NCBI GenBank assembly: GCA_021234155.1
Contig: JAJEKV010000002.1
Span: forward strand, 18,901,592-18,965,591
Direction of reading: 5' to 3'
DNA from: Isoetes taiwanensis
Taxonomy: Eukaryota; Streptophyta; Lycopodiopsida; Isoetales; Isoetaceae
DNA length: 64,000 bases
Position 1 is the stretch's first letter; the number at the start of each line of letters is the position of its first letter. The notes beneath the pieces are model-generated. The model made no database searches. It had not been told where the DNA came from and saw only the letters and a list, made by a program, of their open reading frames with translations. Of this stretch, positions 10,116 through 18,407 are shown piece after piece. A program made the position numbers and the translations under genes.

Positions 10116-11370
10116 TAGCTACTTCGAATCTTGAAGTAGGTCTTCATGAACCCTGCATGCCCTGCTATTGGGTTGTTGTGTGTGTCATGAAGAATTAACT
10201 TCCTTACACCTGACGATTCGGGCACACACAACTTATGCTTATGGTATAACAAGTTGCCTTCCTTCCTATAATGCTTGAAGGCTTCTCGTTCTTTATCTGT
10301 TCTAGCTTCCTTAGAGAGGCTTTTCCATACCTCCTTGAAATCACCATCAGATGGTAATGTCTCCTCAATTTTCTTGCCATACCCACTCGAAAGAGTTGAT
10401 ATAGCATTCCAATGTATTCTCGTCTCAAGGGGTCTTCTAGAGAGAGCGTCAGCCACCACATTCAACTTACCTGGCTTATAGGCAATCTCAAAATCATACT
10501 CCTCAAGGAATTCCATCCACCTCCTTTGTCTTAGATTGAGGAGTGGTTGGGTAAAGATGTATTGGAGGCTCTGGTGATCAGTATCTAACTGAAACTTCCT
10601 CCCAAGCAAATAGTGCCTCCGAATACGAAGAGCTCTTACAATAGCTAGAAGTTCCTGATCATGGGTTGGATAGCGCTGCTCGGCGTCGTTCAACTTCTTG
10701 GAATCATAGGCTACTACTCTTCCTTCTTGCATAAGGACTCCACCTGTCGCTATCTTACTTGCATCTGTTGCTACTAACTTGTCCTTTTCTGGATCTGGCA
10801 GAACTAGCACTGGAGCTGTTGTTAAGGCTTCCTTAAGCTTTTCAAATGAAGCTTGCACATTTTCTAGCCAATGTGATCTCCAATCTTTCACCTTAACACT
10901 CTTAGTGAGATCCGTCAAAGGAGATGCCCACTTAGCGAAGTCCTTCACGAACTTCCTGTAGTATCCCGCCAGACCTAGAAAACTCCTTACTTCTGCCACA
11001 TTCTTTGGAGCTGGCCAATCAACTACTGCTTCAATCTTAGATGGATCTGTAGAAATCCCTTCAGCTGATACCACATGTCCCAAGTATTCCACTCGACCTG
11101 TTGCAAAGTGGCACTTGGAGAGCTTCCCATACAACCGATGACGTCTCAATTTCACCAACACTTTCCTCAAATGCTGACAATGATCTTCAAGGGACTTGCT
11201 GTAGACTAGAATGTCGTCGAAGAAAACAATGACAAACTCATCCAAGAACTCTCTGAAGATGTCGTTCATGAGGCGCATAAACATTGCTGGCGCATTCGAT
11301 AAGCCGAAGGGCATTACTGTAAACTCAAAGTGTCCATACCGCGTCCTAAAGGCGGTCTTATGGATATATC
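10109..11370 (-). pseudogene. RT C-terminal half and RNase H of the H3-carrying element
   Basis: The frame starts with RT motif [20 protein letters not shown], followed by the catalytic [12 protein letters not shown]. The usual Y[VI]DD is FFDD, which keeps both aspartates. The thumb/connection reads [23 protein letters not shown] and [12 protein letters not shown]. RNase H follows with [39 protein letters not shown] and TDHQSLQYI, keeping its acidic residues. Upstream, a one-base shift at about 11365 separates it from the preceding frame; around the shift the other phase reads [15 protein letters not shown]. Confidence 0.88.
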
Positions 11371-12456
11371 TTCTTCCTTTATCCTTATTTGATGGTACCC
11401 TAACCTTAAGTCAATCTTAGAAAATACCTTTGCTCCTTGGAGCTGGTCCATCAAATCATCTGCCCTTGGCAAGGCATACTTATTCTTTATCATCTGCTTG
11501 TTGAGCTGGCGATAATCTATGCACATTCTTAAACTCCCGTCCTTCTTCTTTACAAAGAGTATGGGTGCTCCAAAGGGAGACACACTTGCCCTAATAAATC
11601 CAAGCTCAAGCAATTCCTGGAGCTGCTTCTTGAGCTCTATCAACTCCGGGGTGCTCATCCTGTATAGTGCCTTGCTGGTAGGCTTAGCATCTGGGGCTAA
11701 TGTGATCTCACATTCTACACCCCTATAAGGTGGTAGCTGTCGGATTTCATCCGGGAATACATCCTTAAATTCTGAAATGAGCCTTACTACTTGCTTGGGC
11801 AACTGATTCCCCTTTTGGTCGCTTCCATCCTGTTTATTGGGCTCAATTGCCTCTAACCTCAAAATATAATCCACCTTATTTCTTTCTATACTTTTCCTTA
11901 GCTGCTTCAAAGAAATATACTGCATGGGAGAAGCTGCCTTCTTACCTTTCACTATGAATTTGGTGCCGTCCGGTGCTATCATGGCAATCTCATTACGGTC
12001 GCAGTCGATCATGGCTTTCGCTGGCCTTAGGAACTCCATTCCTACTATAAGGTCATACCTTCCAATCTCCATGACCTCTGCCCCCATCGGCCACTTACTT
12101 CCACTAAGGTCTATGTCGAATGTGATCCTCCTCCCCTTAGTGTGCCGAATGGCGCTGTTTGCCATGCTAACTGGCCTTGGCTTAGACTTCAAGACTTTAT
12201 TCTTCATTAGGGCAGCCAGCCTAGGAGAGACAAAGTTGTGAGAGCTACATGTATCTATCAACACTAGATATGTAGTGCTATCTATGATCCCCTCAGCCGC
12301 TATGACTGTGGACTGACTTTCAATATCATCTGACTCAATGTTTGCACATATATGGCACTCAACCTCTATGAAGTCCTGGCCGTCCTGCTGGTTGTCGTCT
12401 TCATCTGCTTCTGTTGGTGAGTCCCAATCCCCAAACTCTGCCAAAGCTGCCTGCAT
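11314..12456 (-). pseudogene. Protease and RT N-terminal half of the H3-carrying element
   Basis: After an acidic start the frame gives [18 protein letters not shown], a retropepsin active site in which the usual D[TS]G is DTC. The flap/C-terminal region [19 protein letters not shown] follows. The RT N-terminus reads [18 protein letters not shown], then [26 protein letters not shown] and [21 protein letters not shown], where the first catalytic Asp of RT is in KIDL. The frame then runs out of phase. DTC at the active site could be inactivating or a family trait; one copy cannot tell. Confidence 0.86.
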
Positions 12457-12466
12457 GACGAATGGA

Positions 12467-12508
12467 CAATCATGCGTTCGGTGCCCTAGCTGGAAGCACC
12501 TAAAACAT
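12467..12508 (-). other. CCHC zinc knuckle of gag
   Basis: Translation reads [14 protein letters not shown], a perfect C-X2-C-X4-H-X4-C retroviral-type zinc knuckle. It sits between the gag core and the protease. It is preceded by a basic stretch ([14 protein letters not shown]) and lies in another phase from the gag ORF, so a frameshift has occurred between 12560 and 12760. Confidence 0.85.
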
Positions 12509-12761
12509 AGCTTCTTTTCGATGCATTCCTGTCTCTTCTCTTTCGGCAGGCTGTCTAAAAGACGCTTTAGCGCACTGCCCCCTGATGCATTCTGCGGCTT
12601 ACGGTCCCCAAAGGTCTTACCCTGAGCTCCTCGTTGCTGCTGGCCTGCTGATGGCGTAGGTCTTTGATTGCTTACTCACGGTCGCCCTTGATATTGCCCC
12701 GCTTGATTTCCCCTTGAAGGCCATTGTTTCTCCCCCAGGTTCTTTGGAGCTTCTTCCAAGC

Positions 12762-13720
12762 TTATAGCTTTATCCTCTGGCCGCCCACTGACTTTGGGTT
12801 GATTGCTTTCATTACTAGCCTTTTGATATTGCTGTTCAATCCCTCAATGTAGGTTTCAACCGCTTGCCTTTCAGAAACTCCGGGAACATGGAGCCTGAGC
12901 CGCATGAATTCCTCTGTGTACTTTGCTACTGACAAGGTACCCTGGTTCAATCTGTAGAATTGCTGGATCTGCCTGCTAGTATGTGATCTTGGCACATAAT
13001 GTTTGCGAAAGGCCTTGCTGAAGGTCTTGAATCTGCAATTGTTCCTTTTTAGCTTATTGGACTTTGCGTAGCCTTTCCACCAAATCCTAGCTGCTCCTAT
13101 TAAGTTGGTTGTAGCAACTTTCCCTATATCTTTATCCTTCATGCCATAAGAATTTCCAAACTCTTCCATTTCATCAAGCCAAGCTTCTGCCTCCATACCT
13201 GATCTGTCTTTCCCTGAGAACTGACCCAACTTCCTAGTCTTCCACACATTGCTCATAGCGCTGTCCACTTTCTTCTGATAATCATCTGTTTTCCTTGCCC
13301 TTTTCCTTGCCCGAGGCGTATCGGACTGACTGTCGGAGCTAAAACTGTCCTCACTGGAAGAGCTATCTGATGTGCTGGAGCTAGACGATGATGGGCTCCT
13401 GGTTCTCCTTTTTCTTCTACTGTCTCTGACATTTCCCTGATTGCCTTCCCCTTCTGGTTGTGGTCCCTCCTCAATGCCTTGCTGAGGTAGTGGTGGAGGA
13501 GGTGGTGGTGCAGGTGCATATTCTTGAGCATTCATCAATGGGGTAGCCCAATGAATCAGTTGGTGCATCTGGTTCCTCATCTGGGTGAGCCTTGTGTTGA
13601 TTGATTCCACCGTCATTTCCTCGTTGTTGTCCTCTTGCTCACGTCCAAATAAGTTCCTAGGTACCCACTGGTGATGTCGGCCCTGGCCTTGAGAACCTGA
13701 GCCGGTGTTCCTGGCTGCAA
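12762..13720 (-). CDS. gag core of the H3-carrying element
   Basis: The ATG at 13616 opens 284 residues, but the frame is also open upstream to about 13720 (GSGSQGQGRHHQWVPRNLFGREQ). The N-terminal part has a proline run and a long Ser/Asp/Glu tract (residues ~70-105) followed by basic RARKRARK. The retrotransposon gag domain follows: AWLDEMEEFGNSYGMKDKDIGKVATTNLIGAARIWW, then FRKHYVPRSHTSRQIQQFYRLNQGTLSVAKYTEEFMRL and ERQAVETYIEGL. A CCTTGCAG at about 13717-13724 could be a splice acceptor, and GTAAGT near 13825-13830 a donor, so gag may be joined by splicing to an upstream ORF. The C-terminus runs out of phase before the knuckle. Confidence 0.82.
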
Positions 13721-13939
13721 GGATTGACCATCAATGCTTGTTATTTAGGTTAGACATCAATCATACCTATTTACAATTGATTTATTGTTAGGTACAAAAG
13801 AAATCATGTGAAAATTCCACTTACAAGTCAAGATCATAATGAGTCATAATTATATAGAGATACATTTCATGAATTACATGATAATATCTAGAAGAACGCC
13901 TTCAATACAATTTAAATGACAACAAAGCAAATTTTTCCA
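13721..13939 (-). other. Short gap before gag, possible intron
   Basis: This is 220 bp of AT-rich sequence between the unrecognised ORF and gag. On the - strand it contains ACTTGTAAGTGG (donor-like, about 13825-13833), a ctaac branch-like site and CCTTGCAG at its end. A splice here would bring an upstream exon into gag. There is no direct proof. Confidence 0.35.
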
Positions 13940-14890
13940 TCAACGCTGCCCCTTCATGGTCTTGAAGAAGTTCTTGATGTTCTTGAGTCGTAGCCCTTTG
14001 CCGACGTTCTGCATAATCCTCGCGGCCGATCCCCCTTCAAGTGCTCTCGCCATCTGGGGTGCAGGGAGTTCGGGTGCCGTCGCTGCCACTACTGACAGAT
14101 GTGCGTCTCTGAGGTGGCCCCTGGCGAAGTCGAGGCAGTGAAGAGCTACGGATCTCTTGAAGAGGATGACATGATCCAATCCGTAGTCTAGTCTGGCGTG
14201 CTGCCCAAAGCCAGAGAGGGCTATGAGGAGCACGACAGTCTCTTCTCCTCTTGGGCTAAACTCCTTGTGAAATACTATCATCTGCCCTTGACTAAGAGCT
14301 GGAAGATAGTATCGAAGCGCCTTACCTTTCCCCGCGATGTTGGAACCTGTGCATCTTCTGCCAGCTGCTTCCCCATAGATATCTAGTGCTATGAGGTCTT
14401 CGTGGTCCCTCCACATTGTGGTAGCATTCTCCAAGTTGATGTTGGCGTGTGCCTCACGGGAACTCCTGGAACGGACTGGTCGGCTAGAGCTTGGACCTCT
14501 TCCTGGCTTATACAATCTGCTTTGTATCTGCTGGAACTCCTCCTCTGGAATGATGGGTTCCTGTTGTTGATACATCTGCCTTATCTGCTGATAAGCTTGT
14601 ATATCCGACATTGTCTCCCTGGCGTAGGAGTGTCGCTCCGCTACTTCCCTTGGAATTTCCTGGTAGGAGTAGTCGATGAAGTCGCTGCCCTGCTCTTGTG
14701 CAATTAAGCCTAAGAGCTCATCGATCCTGAGACCTTCTTCTTGGCAATAGGGGAGGTTGATGATGTCGTTGGCCAAGATGTACTCCTCGCCGTCGATGAT
14801 TACTGGTGACATGGCTGTGATGCCAATCGGCGGTTCGATTTCTGAGGCGTCCGGAAGTGGTTTTGGTGTGGACCCTTCCGGTTTCGCCAA
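13940..14890 (-). CDS. Unrecognised retroelement ORF (ORF X), up to 316 residues
   Basis: The frame is open from 14890 to a stop at 13940, but its first codons have no ATG. The first in-frame ATG is at 14812 (residue 27, AMSPVIIDGEEYIL), preceded in frame by a TGA. I do not recognise the product. The N-terminal third is acidic with a Gln-rich stretch (QAYQQIRQMYQQQEP), the middle is Ser/Arg-rich ([13 protein letters not shown]), and the C-terminal ~120 residues look folded (VVLLIALSGFGQHARLDYGLDHVILFKRSVALHCLDFARGHLRDA) with a basic end. The uninterrupted frame in a copy where pol is broken argues that it is a genuine element gene. It could be an extra capsid-associated domain or an unrelated capture. 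Confidence 0.6.
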   Translation of the reverse strand: MAKPEGSTPKPLPDASEIEPPIGITAMSPVIIDGEEYILANDIINLPYCQEEGLRIDELLGLIAQEQGSDFIDYSYQEIPREVAERHSYARETMSDIQAYQQIRQMYQQQEPIIPEEEFQQIQSRLYKPGRGPSSSRPVRSRSSREAHANINLENATTMWRDHEDLIALDIYGEAAGRRCTGSNIAGKGKALRYYLPALSQGQMIVFHKEFSPRGEETVVLLIALSGFGQHARLDYGLDHVILFKRSVALHCLDFARGHLRDAHLSVVAATAPELPAPQMARALEGGSAARIMQNVGKGLRLKNIKNFFKTMKGQR

Positions 14891-15086
14891 TTTTCATCCA
14901 AAAAGTGATTTTATTAATTAGGGGTAAGATAATTAAACTATTACAAGTTTAATGCAAAAATCTTTAGTACAATCTGACTTATCTAACTACCTTTTTAGAT
15001 CAATTTTACAAGACAAGAAGTCATATATTTATAGAGGACAGTTAAATTACATCAAAATTTGAATTATAATTACAAAATCAGGAGAC
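14891..15086 (-). other. AT-rich spacer between ORF X and the H3-like ORF
   Basis: About 200 bp with no coding potential. I see no clear internal promoter or splice site. Confidence 0.5.
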
Positions 15087-16217
15087 TCAAGGGTATTCCT
15101 TGCGGATCCTCCGCGCCAAATGAATGTCCTTGGGCATCACGGTCACCCTTTTGGCGTGGATTGCGCACAGGTTCCCCTCCTCAAAAAGTTGGGTCAGCTC
15201 CGTCTCGGCTGCCACTTGCAGGACTCGTGTCGTCAACGACGTTACCCTGTAGTCGGTAACGAACTCCTGCATGACTTCCCGCATCAGGCGCTCGAAAGGA
15301 GCCTTCCTTATCAGGAGATTAGTGCACTACTGGAAGTGCCTAATCTCCCGAAAAACACGGGCGTGCCGAGAATTAGGCCCGTGATGGGTCTTCTTCGGCT
15401 TCTCTGGACGTGGAGGTGGCGGCTTCGACTGGTTCTTCTTCGGCTGGCCGCCTTTGACGTAGCGCTCCACGTTCTGTTTGCAATACCAGTCATTATATCT
15501 CGTCCAGCGACGGAGGTATTCCTGGTATGCCTTCAGCTTTCGCTTGAATTGGCGCTCCTCGCGAAGCGCGAACGACCGCTCGCCCACCTTCTGCTTCTTG
15601 ACTACCTTCGGTGGCTTGGGCCACTTCGGGTAGGGTGGGCGTGCGTTGGGGTTTGAGGATTCCCCAACGACTTCGTCTCCCTCCTCGGCTTCCTCCTCGG
15701 CTCCCTCTTCGTCATCTCCTCCTCCTTTTTGCTCTTCCTCTACGTGCGGGGGAGGCTCCTCGATCACGACGGTCCCTCGGGGCCGGTCGTTCCTTCTCTT
15801 TGTGCGCCGCTCCCTCTCCCTCAGCTCCCTCTCCTTCCTCTTCCGCGCTGCCCTCTCCTCCTCCCACTCTGTTACCTTCTCCTTGCCCTTCTTCTTGAGT
15901 GAAGAAGGGCCCGGACGCTCCATCTGGTGCTGCTGCCCCTGTTCTTCATCCTGCTCCTCATCTCGGCCTGTGAGGTCACCCACGTGAACTGTCTCGCCAG
16001 TCTGCTGGGACTGGGCCGACGAAGAGCTACTGCTGGGGTTAGGGCTGCCCTCCTCAGATGGGTGGTAGGTGTCATCGGTGGAGGAGAACACCTCTTCGCC
16101 TGGTTTCGGCCGAAGGTGTGGCGGAATCTGCTTCGTGTGATGACCCGCTGCTACCTGTGCCATCGAAAGTGTAGGTCTCTCGCCAAACTTCCTGGATGTC
16201 TGCTTGGTGCGTGCCAT
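15087..16217 (-). CDS. Histone H3-like protein encoded by the retrotransposon (one in-frame TAG)
   Basis: ATG at 16217 gives [17 protein letters not shown]: residues 2-10 match the H3 tail (R2, T3, K4, Q5, T6, R8 and K9 kept; A7 is Ser and S10 is Phe). A ~270-residue linker follows: Ser-rich (about 59-71), Lys/Arg-Glu helical (107-147), acidic (152-190), basic and aromatic (200-255). The H3 alphaN helix then appears as VFREIRHFQ (288-296). TAG at 15327-15329 occupies the K56 position. Beyond it, in the same frame, 79 codons match H3 S57-A135 with no gap, about 50 of 79 identical by hand, including [33 protein letters not shown] and LARRIR. R63, K64, R69, R72, R83, C110, H113, K115, K122, D123 and R129 are kept; K79 is Val. 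Loop 1 has no CENH3-type insertion. Origin by capture of a host H3 gene is inferred. This copy would be truncated unless the TAG is read through. Confidence 0.9.
15327..15329 (-). other. In-frame TAG at the H3 K56 position
   Basis: The codon lies between Gln (CAG) and Cys (TGC) and is the only stop in the 377-codon frame before the terminal TGA at 15087-15089. It is one transition from CAG (Gln) or one transversion from AAG (Lys). The context CAG-TAG-TGC is not a well-known strong readthrough context. A decay mutation is the simpler reading. Confidence 0.85.
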
Positions 16218-16789
16218 ATTTAACGGTCTAAGAAATGGGTGACGTAAGGCTGAGCAAGAGAGATAAGGTGGAGGAAAAAGTGAGAGGGAAAATGAGGTGG
16301 CAAAGATATTTAAAAGGAGGGTCCCCTGGGAATATTCTCCTACCATTAATAGGCCTACTTATTAGCCCCCCTTATTAATTACTCCAATTTACTTAATTAT
16401 TAGTATATATTTAATTATTGGTGTATATACTTAATTTCGTATTATACCTTAAAATTTTTTCAAATTTCCTAATAGTTTGGAGTGTTAATTACGAACTTGC
16501 ACCATTTTTCACCCAGGTCTCGGATTGGCATGATTCTTCGACCCATTTTAAGTGAGATTTGATGCAGATGCATAATTTTCACTTCAATTTTACTAGAAAG
16601 TGAATTTGACTCATTCTTTTTCATCATCTAACAACTTAGCCTATTCTTACGGACCCACTACCTAGGAGAAAAAGTTTTCCCCTATTTTCGAGGTTCCATG
16701 GTGGAAATTTTCATTTCGCACCCTATTAGGCTTGTTAGACTACTTTTATGGTTATGGTCAGTGCTAGTTCTTGGTCAACCAAGAACATC
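16218..16789 (-). other. Leader between primer binding site and H3-like ORF
   Basis: This is 572 bp of mostly AT-rich untranslated leader. The frame of the H3-like ORF is open 43 codons above its ATG (to 16346), but that part does not look like protein. The ATG at 16217 is preferred because the H3 N-terminus must follow it directly. Confidence 0.7.
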
Positions 16790-16801
16790 GCTCTGATACC
16801 A
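16790..16801 (-). promoter_or_regulatory. Primer binding site, initiator tRNA-Met type
   Basis: On the - strand TGGTATCAGAGC starts two bases after the 3' end of the LTR. It is the complement of the 3' end of plant initiator tRNA-Met, the usual primer for first-strand synthesis in plant Ty3/Gypsy elements. Confidence 0.93.
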
Positions 16802-16802
16802 T

Positions 16803-18407
16803 TGTGACGCTCCCTGCTAAACATACGGTCCTTCAACCGCACGGGCCCTCCGTCTATCCCGCACTCTGAGATGCTCGTAGTGCGGGAAGGGGACACGAAG
16901 GTGTCTTGCGTGCCCTTCCCCTATGGGCTCCTATCACAGCGGAAGCACAAACATCGTCAGAACTAGCAATACAATACAACATGCTACCTCGAAGGGTAGC
17001 TCATCCACATATCCATAGATGCGAAGAACATAATCATATGCCATAAAACATGAGAGCTCCTACCCGTGGCTCCGACACGTGAGGAAGTCGACTGACTGGA
17101 TAGGCCTCAAGATAGAGCAGACCGAGTCATAACAATGGCGGGGCTGGCATAAGACAATGGCTAGGGTTGACCACTCCATCCGCCCCTCCTGTGCATACTT
17201 TGCAGATGGGCTAGATCAAGCTCTGGCATGACCCTAACCTTCCAGAAATGCAATCCCTTAGCATCACCCATCGGGACTACTCTAGGTTGCATCCCCCTGG
17301 TCCGTCAAGGTAGGAAGGGTTGCATCTCCCCTTCCCGGGGTCTAGAGGCTCCACGGGCGACTAGAGAATCGTGGCGACACACGATTCGTACCCGACTGAA
17401 CTCCCCAAAACAAGAGCCAAGCTGACACTTGCAACTCTTGAGAGGCAGGGCGACACCATTGCCCCAGGAGGTGTCGGACCCATGCTCGGCCCACACGAAG
17501 TGACCGACCATAAGCCTAGCCCACTATGGGATCCCCCATAGCCCCCACTCGACAGGGAACCCCCTTCCATCTTGCCTCTATCCCCGTTGTGTAGTGCTGA
17601 GTCATATCATAGCTTCCATAGCCCGGTGGGTTCTTATGCACAGGCCGCAACTAATAGGAACTAAGGGATCTACACTAGGAGCATACTACATATGGCCCTA
17701 GGTCTCTACCCCCCCTCCCAACACAAGAGGAGCAAACATGATCAACCGACATCCCATAACATCATATCATGATAATCATAATAAGAACATCTTAACCTAA
17801 TCATACATATCTAACTAACAGTCATGGTTCCTTGATTAGGGTTCGGGATGTTCATCAAAGGTTCTAGGATGGCTCTACTCAAAATACGACATACAGACCC
17901 ATCTGGAGTGCTAACTTCCAGATGAACTATCATGACTCTACTCCACCTACCTGCTTTAGAAGCGCTTCCTCTCATCCCTGATGTCTCCATTGCTCCTTGA
18001 CGGGGTCGAGGTCGTGCTCCCTCTATGATCATACACACGCTTCAGGGGCTACTGCACCAGGGTATGCTATGATGAACGATGCTCGAAACGGGGTTTCGAG
18101 TGCGTAGAGGAGTGTTCAGGTGCTAGAGTCAGGGAAAAGGGTCTAGGGTTAGGGTTTGAGCCAATATAGGTGTGGGTCCACGTGGGATGCCACGTGGCAC
18201 CACTAGGATGGGGCCGTGTGGCGGTAGCCCAATAGGATAAGGCCATGTGGAAATGGGCCTTATCCAAAGGTTATCTAAGTTAAACCATTAACTTAGATAT
18301 GTGCCCCTTGCCACTTCGAAGGTATACAAGGCTACTTTTGTAGACTTGTATGGTGACGAGTCTAGGAATATACGTATTTATAGCATATATTCCCCTGGAA
18401 CGTCACA
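16803..18407 (-). repeat. 5' LTR of the H3-carrying element, 1605 bp
   Basis: On the - strand it begins TGTGACGTTCCAGGGG (18407) and ends GGGAGCGTCACA (16803), so the termini are TGTGACG/CGTCACA inverted repeats. The primer binding site follows after one base. The first ~720 bp match the LTR at 1846-2569 almost base for base, and diverged pieces lie at 6207-6480 and 20000-20607. The other end of the element is lost, so no target duplication can be checked. A cryptic ORF inside the LTR (17811-18038) has a counterpart at 2215-2442, but it is only repeated LTR sequence. Confidence 0.92.

Larger units (their letters stand above)
9293..18407 (-). mobile_element. H3-carrying Ty3/Gypsy element, 3'-truncated
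   Basis: Reading the - strand from 18407 gives: 5' LTR (18407-16803), PBS (16801-16790), leader, H3-like ORF (16217-15087), unrecognised ORF (14890-13940), gag (~13720-12762), CCHC knuckle, protease, RT, RNase H and integrase. The integrase is cut at about 9293 within its C-terminal domain (GDSVWLKIKVKQANMEK). The same domain, in the same register, appears in the element at 1-1009, which also shares the LTR, so the intact family probably ends in a chromodomain. The coding part has several frameshifts and stops, so this copy is dead. Having about 3 kb of extra coding sequence between primer site and gag is unusual for a gypsy element. Confidence 0.9.

Noticed and set aside
13940-14890. ORF X as a second captured histone (H2A-like C-terminus)
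   Set aside because: A GG...NI...K pattern near its end faintly recalls the H2A tail, but spacing differs by several residues and there is no histone-fold match upstream.
15087-16217. H3-like ORF as centromeric H3 (CENH3)
   Set aside because: The alphaN text RHFQ...TNLLI recalls CENH3, but loop 1 has no insertion, the tail is canonical H3, and the rest aligns gap-free with ordinary H3.
1846-18407. The two good LTRs as ends of a single element
   Set aside because: They are in opposite orientations, and each has its own internal domain next to it, so they belong to two separate insertions.
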